From Anaerolineales bacterium UBA5069 (GTDB lineage Bacteria > Chloroflexota > Anaerolineae > Caldilineales > Caldilineaceae): a stretch of DNA of 7,490 nt. This document shows, piece by piece, positions 4,813 through 7,490 of this stretch; positions within the stretch are counted from its first letter, which is position 1, and each line of letters starts with the position of its first letter. Location: contig DIAV01000149.1 of the NCBI GenBank assembly GCA_002415895.1, forward strand, positions 1-7,490, read 5' to 3'. The notes below the pieces were generated by a model. That model was not told where the DNA came from. It made no database searches and saw nothing but the letters and a program-made list of their open reading frames with translations. The position numbers and the translations under genes are program-made.

Positions 4813-6389
4813 GCAGGGGGTGAGGCAGCATGACCTGCGCCGGCACTCTGGGCGGGGGATTCGGCGGCAACACTGGCGGCGATCAGGTTGGCGCGCGTCA
4901 GGTTATCGCCCGCCACAAGCGTGGTGCGTACACGGCCGTCGTGCAGCACATGCACCCTGTCACAAAGGCCGAGCAACTCCTCATCGTCACTGCTGTAAAA
5001 GAGAATTGCGGCCCCGGCGCGGCGCAGTTCGGCCAGCAGCTTGTAGATTTCGGCCTTGGCGCCCACATCCACGCCTTTGGTGGGGTCATTAAGCAGAAGT
5101 AATTGCGGCGCACGCAGCAGCCACTTGCCGATCACCACCTTCTGCGCGTTGCCGCCGCTGAGCGAGCTGACGGGGGCATCCAGGCCCGCCATGACGAGGC
5201 GCAGGTCATTGGCCACGTCGCCGGCGTTGCGGCGTGCCGCGGCCATGCGCAAAATCAGCCCGTACTTGCTCCATGAGGGCAGCTGCATGTTTTCCAAAAT
5301 GCTGCGAATGGAGAGCAGCCCCTGGGCGTTACGCTCGCCGGGCACATACGCAATGCCCTGGCGCATGGCCTCCTGCGGGTGCCTGAAGCGCACAGGCTGG
5401 CCGCTGAGCGTCAGGCTGCCGCCAAAGGGCAGGGCGCCGTAAATCGCCAGCAGCAAATCCTCCTGCCCCTGGCCGCGCAAGCCGCCCAAGCCCACAAGTT
5501 CGCCATCATGCACAGCCAAATCCACACCGCGCACGGTGGCGGTGGTCAGTTGTTGCGCACGCAGGCGAATGCCCGTCGCCCTGGCCGCCCTGGCCTGTGC
5601 CGAAGCGGCTTCTTCGGCGGCGCTGCTCAGCGCTGCGCCAACGGCCGTCCCGGCCACACTGTCGCCGATCATCAGGTTCACAACATCGCGCTCAGTGGCT
5701 TCGGCAAGCTGCAGTGTGCCCACGCTGTGCCCATTGCGCAGCACCACAGCGCGATCGGCCACGCGGAAAATCTCCTCCATGCGGTGCGAGACGAAGACAA
5801 TCGCAAGCCCATCGCGCTTCCACTCGTCCACAAGCGCAAAGAGGCGGCCCACCTGGCGGCTGTCGAGGCTGGCTGTCGCCTCGTCCAAAATCAGCAACCG
5901 CGGGCCAATGCTCCATGCTTTGAGGATTTCGACAATCTGCTTTTCGTCGGGCGGCAGGTCGCGAATGGGCGCATCGGGGTGAAGCGAGGCGCCAACGGTG
6001 CCCTTGAAGAGATCGAGCAGCGCCGCCGTGCGCGCCCGCGCGACGCCGCGCTGCACAAAACCGGCGCGCAGCGGCTCATGCGTGAGCCAGATGTTCTCCT
6101 CAACCGTCAGGTCGGGGATGAGGCTTAGCTCCTGATAGACAGCCGTCAGCCCATGGGCGCGCGCAGCGTGAGGCGAGTTGAAGCTCACCGGCTTGCCGTC
6201 CAGCAGAATCTGCCCGGCATCCGGCGCAACAACGCCCGTGAGGATTTTGCTCAGCGTGCTCTTGCCGCTGCCGTTGGCGCCAACCAGCGCCACAACATCG
6301 CCCGAATGGACATCCAGCGTGCCGTCGGCGAGCGCCACCACGCCACCATAGCGTTTGCTGACGTTGGTTGCCGATAGTGATACTTGCAT
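4800..6389 (-). CDS. Sugar ABC transporter ATP-binding protein, RbsA-type double domain
   Basis: A peripheral cytoplasmic subunit that hydrolyses ATP to drive import; two nucleotide-binding domains in 529 residues, the normal RbsA/XylG size. Domain 1 shows Walker A GANGSGKST (37-45), Q-loop YQELSL (Q86), an unusual signature LPPDEKQ (145-151) where LS.GQ(Q) is typical, Walker B LLILDEATASLD (165-176, Ala for the usual Pro) and switch His in SHR (H202). Domain 2 has a decayed Walker A, LGGLRGQGQED (301-311), as is normal in this family, an intact signature LSGGNAQK (410-417), Walker B LLLLNDPTKGVD (430-441, ND for DE) and SS in place of the switch His (466-467). An Ala-rich linker runs through about 245-275. 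The start is uncertain: the frame is open to an ATG at 6428, giving 13 more residues, and neither ATG has a clear Shine-Dalgarno. I prefer 6389 because family proteins begin just before the 'A..VSKRYGGVVAL' strand. Confidence 0.95.
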   Translation of the reverse strand: MQVSLSATNVSKRYGGVVALADGTLDVHSGDVVALVGANGSGKSTLSKILTGVVAPDAGQILLDGKPVSFNSPHAARAHGLTAVYQELSLIPDLTVEENIWLTHEPLRAGFVQRGVARARTAALLDLFKGTVGASLHPDAPIRDLPPDEKQIVEILKAWSIGPRLLILDEATASLDSRQVGRLFALVDEWKRDGLAIVFVSHRMEEIFRVADRAVVLRNGHSVGTLQLAEATERDVVNLMIGDSVAGTAVGAALSSAAEEAASAQARAARATGIRLRAQQLTTATVRGVDLAVHDGELVGLGGLRGQGQEDLLLAIYGALPFGGSLTLSGQPVRFRHPQEAMRQGIAYVPGERNAQGLLSIRSILENMQLPSWSKYGLILRMAAARRNAGDVANDLRLVMAGLDAPVSSLSGGNAQKVVIGKWLLRAPQLLLLNDPTKGVDVGAKAEIYKLLAELRRAGAAILFYSSDDEELLGLCDRVHVLHDGRVRTTLVAGDNLTRANLIAASVAAESPAQSAGAGHAASPPAEAA

Positions 6390-6448
6390 GGTTGCACGGG
6401 TAAGGGGTAGGGAGAGGCGCTGCACCATAGGGACGCAGCGGAAAGTGA

Positions 6449-6486
6449 CGTCCGGCAGGGGAAGGTTGCCCTCCCCCTGCCGGACG
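6449..6486 (-). promoter_or_regulatory. Strong intercistronic hairpin between binding-protein and ATPase genes
   Basis: Positions 6449-6461 are perfectly complementary to 6474-6486 (13 bp, mostly G-C). After one A/C mismatch (6462/6473) three more pairs form (6463-6465 with 6470-6472) around a four-base loop. It begins 8 nt after the binding-protein stop. In minus-strand RNA the bases after it read GTCACTTTCC, not a U-run, so a classical intrinsic terminator is unlikely. Such stems in transport operons usually protect the upstream message from 3' decay and leave the binding protein more abundant than the membrane subunits, which I infer here. Confidence 0.75.
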
Positions 6487-6494
6487 AATGCGTA

Positions 6495-7490
6495 CTACTG
6501 GAAGAAGGCTGCGGCCTCTTCTGCATTGATCATGCCGTCACCTGTGTAGGAGGCGGGCAGATCCTTGACCATCTCGTACGCCTCGGCGAAGTTGTCAGAT
6601 GTGACAACGCCGGGGATGGGCACGAAGAGGGTGTTGGGCGTGGGGCAATCACCGGCCAGTTGCGCCGGGTCAATTGTGCGGCCCTGGAGCAATTCAAGCA
6701 GGACGCGCATGCCGCTGGTCGCAACGCCCGGCGGGTTGACAACGCCAATGCTCGTGAAGTCGGGGCGCGTCTGGAGAATCTCGTTCCAAAGTTGCAGATA
6801 GCTGGCGCGCTGCTCGCCAACCATGATCGGCCACTTCTCGGGGTTCGCTGTCTGCACAGCGAGGAGAGCGCCTGTCGCCATGCCGTCCTGTGTCCACACG
6901 CCGTCAATGTTGGGCAGAGAGGCGAGGAAGTTCGACATCACCTGCTGGCCGGTGGCCTGGTCCCACTTGCCGGTATCGCGGCCTACAACCTTGATGTCGG
7001 GGTACTGGTCCAGCACTTCCTGCACGCCCGCCATGCGTGCCTCGTTGGCGGGGTGGCCGGGGAAGCCTTCGATGAGAACAACATCACCCTTGCCGCCCAG
7101 TTCGTCGGCCAGCCACTGCATGCTGATCTTGGCCCATTCCTTCTGGTCGATGACGACGTTGATGACGCCCTCGGCGCAGATGGCCTGGTCAATCGAGACA
7201 ACCGGCACGCCACCCGCAACCACTTCTTCGAGGGTGGTGTTGAGGGCGGTGACGTCACCAGGGTTGAGGACGATGCCATTGACACCCTTGTTGACGAGGT
7301 TCTGGATCTGCTGGATCTGACCCTGGGCGTCGGTGTCGGCGCTCTCAATGACGAGGTCATTGGTGAGGCCGGTCATCATCAACTCAGCATTGAGATCCTG
7401 CATATTCTGGATCATCTGCGTGCGCCACTCGCTGCTCACAAAGCTGTTCGAGAGGCCGATGGTGAAGGGGCCCGCAGCGGCTTCGGCGGC
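6495..7490 (-). CDS. Sugar ABC transporter solute-binding protein, RbsB-like (Peripla_BP_4), N-terminus outside the window
   Basis: An extracytoplasmic receptor that captures the substrate and delivers it to the permease pair. The frame stays open to the window edge, giving 331 residues that begin AAEAAAGPFTIGLSNSFVSS, which looks like the linker and first strand of the mature protein, so a signal peptide and start codon should lie just beyond 7490. The GTG at 7439 is internal and not the start. Lobe 1 shows ESADTDAQGQIQQIQNLVNK and GVNGIVLNPGDVTALNTTLE, then GGVPVVSIDQAI, which fit the RbsB pattern of 'sequence-based index then IP.V..D'. Lobe 2 shows LIEGFPGHPANEARMAGVQE and KWDQATGQQVMSNFLASLPN, then IDGVWTQDGMATGALLAV, close to the conserved 'W....A......L...P.I.gv...nD.mA.Ga' block. 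It ends in FFQ with a TAG stop. It is the first visible gene of the operon; the ligand is unknown. Confidence 0.95.
   Translation of the reverse strand, partial: AAEAAAGPFTIGLSNSFVSSEWRTQMIQNMQDLNAELMMTGLTNDLVIESADTDAQGQIQQIQNLVNKGVNGIVLNPGDVTALNTTLEEVVAGGVPVVSIDQAICAEGVINVVIDQKEWAKISMQWLADELGGKGDVVLIEGFPGHPANEARMAGVQEVLDQYPDIKVVGRDTGKWDQATGQQVMSNFLASLPNIDGVWTQDGMATGALLAVQTANPEKWPIMVGEQRASYLQLWNEILQTRPDFTSIGVVNPPGVATSGMRVLLELLQGRTIDPAQLAGDCPTPNTLFVPIPGVVTSDNFAEAYEMVKDLPASYTGDGMINAEEAAAFFQ

Noticed and set aside
5379..6128. Plus-strand open frame of 249 codons inside the ATPase
   Set aside because: Antisense shadow of a well-supported ABC ATPase; no domain or start signal recognised.
1..7490. 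A previously undescribed defence, signalling or mobile gene system
   Set aside because: Every supported gene belongs to a familiar transport, dehydrogenase or acyltransferase family. No unassigned open frame with gene-like features remains once shadows are removed.

Overview
The window is a bacterial, fairly GC-rich stretch in which every gene I can support lies on the minus strand, so genes are read from high to low coordinates. Most of it (7490 down to 1378) is one sugar or polyol uptake locus of the ribose-type (CUT2) ABC family. In order of transcription it holds a solute-binding protein whose N-terminus lies beyond the window, a double-domain ATPase, two different permease subunits and a Gfo/Idh/MocA-family NAD(P)-dependent oxidoreductase. 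The transporter would bring the substrate in and the dehydrogenase probably oxidises it or a close derivative. The substrate cannot be named from sequence alone. Two non-identical permeases recall the galactofuranose (YtfQRT-YjfF), rhamnose and AI-2 (Lsr) arrangements rather than the single-permease ribose system.

Layout: 6495-7490 binding protein (partial). A strong hairpin at 6449-6486 separates it from the ATPase (4800-6389). The ATPase stop overlaps the first permease start in an ATGA (4800-4803). First permease 3790-4803; a repeat-rich gap at 3677-3789; second permease 2720-3676; a 136-nt gap holding an inverted, 8-bp-periodic repeat element; oxidoreductase 1378-2583. Next comes a 493-nt non-coding stretch (885-1377) with a larger nested inverted-repeat element of about 380 nt. 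Last is the 5' part of a wax ester synthase/diacylglycerol acyltransferase-like gene (884 to 1, continuing off the left edge), with its own likely -10 box and ribosome binding site.

The probable source is a Chloroflexota-like (Anaerolineae/Caldilineae type) or similar environmental bacterium. The grounds are the CUT2 operon with a Gfo/Idh/MocA dehydrogenase, the WS/DGAT homologue, and degenerate intergenic repeats of the 'ACGCAAAG', 'CACGGAGG' and 'GGTTGATT' kinds, which I associate with such genomes. This is an inference from memory and only moderately secure.

I found no clear new multigene system. The genes look like ordinary members of known families. The least explained material is between them: two elements built from exact 8-bp-period units arranged as inverted arms, plus a more decayed 9-bp-periodic tract that appears to have supplied the last codons of one permease. 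A hairpin without a U-tract sits exactly where the operon would step down expression between binding protein and ATPase, and the ATPase start has no visible Shine-Dalgarno.
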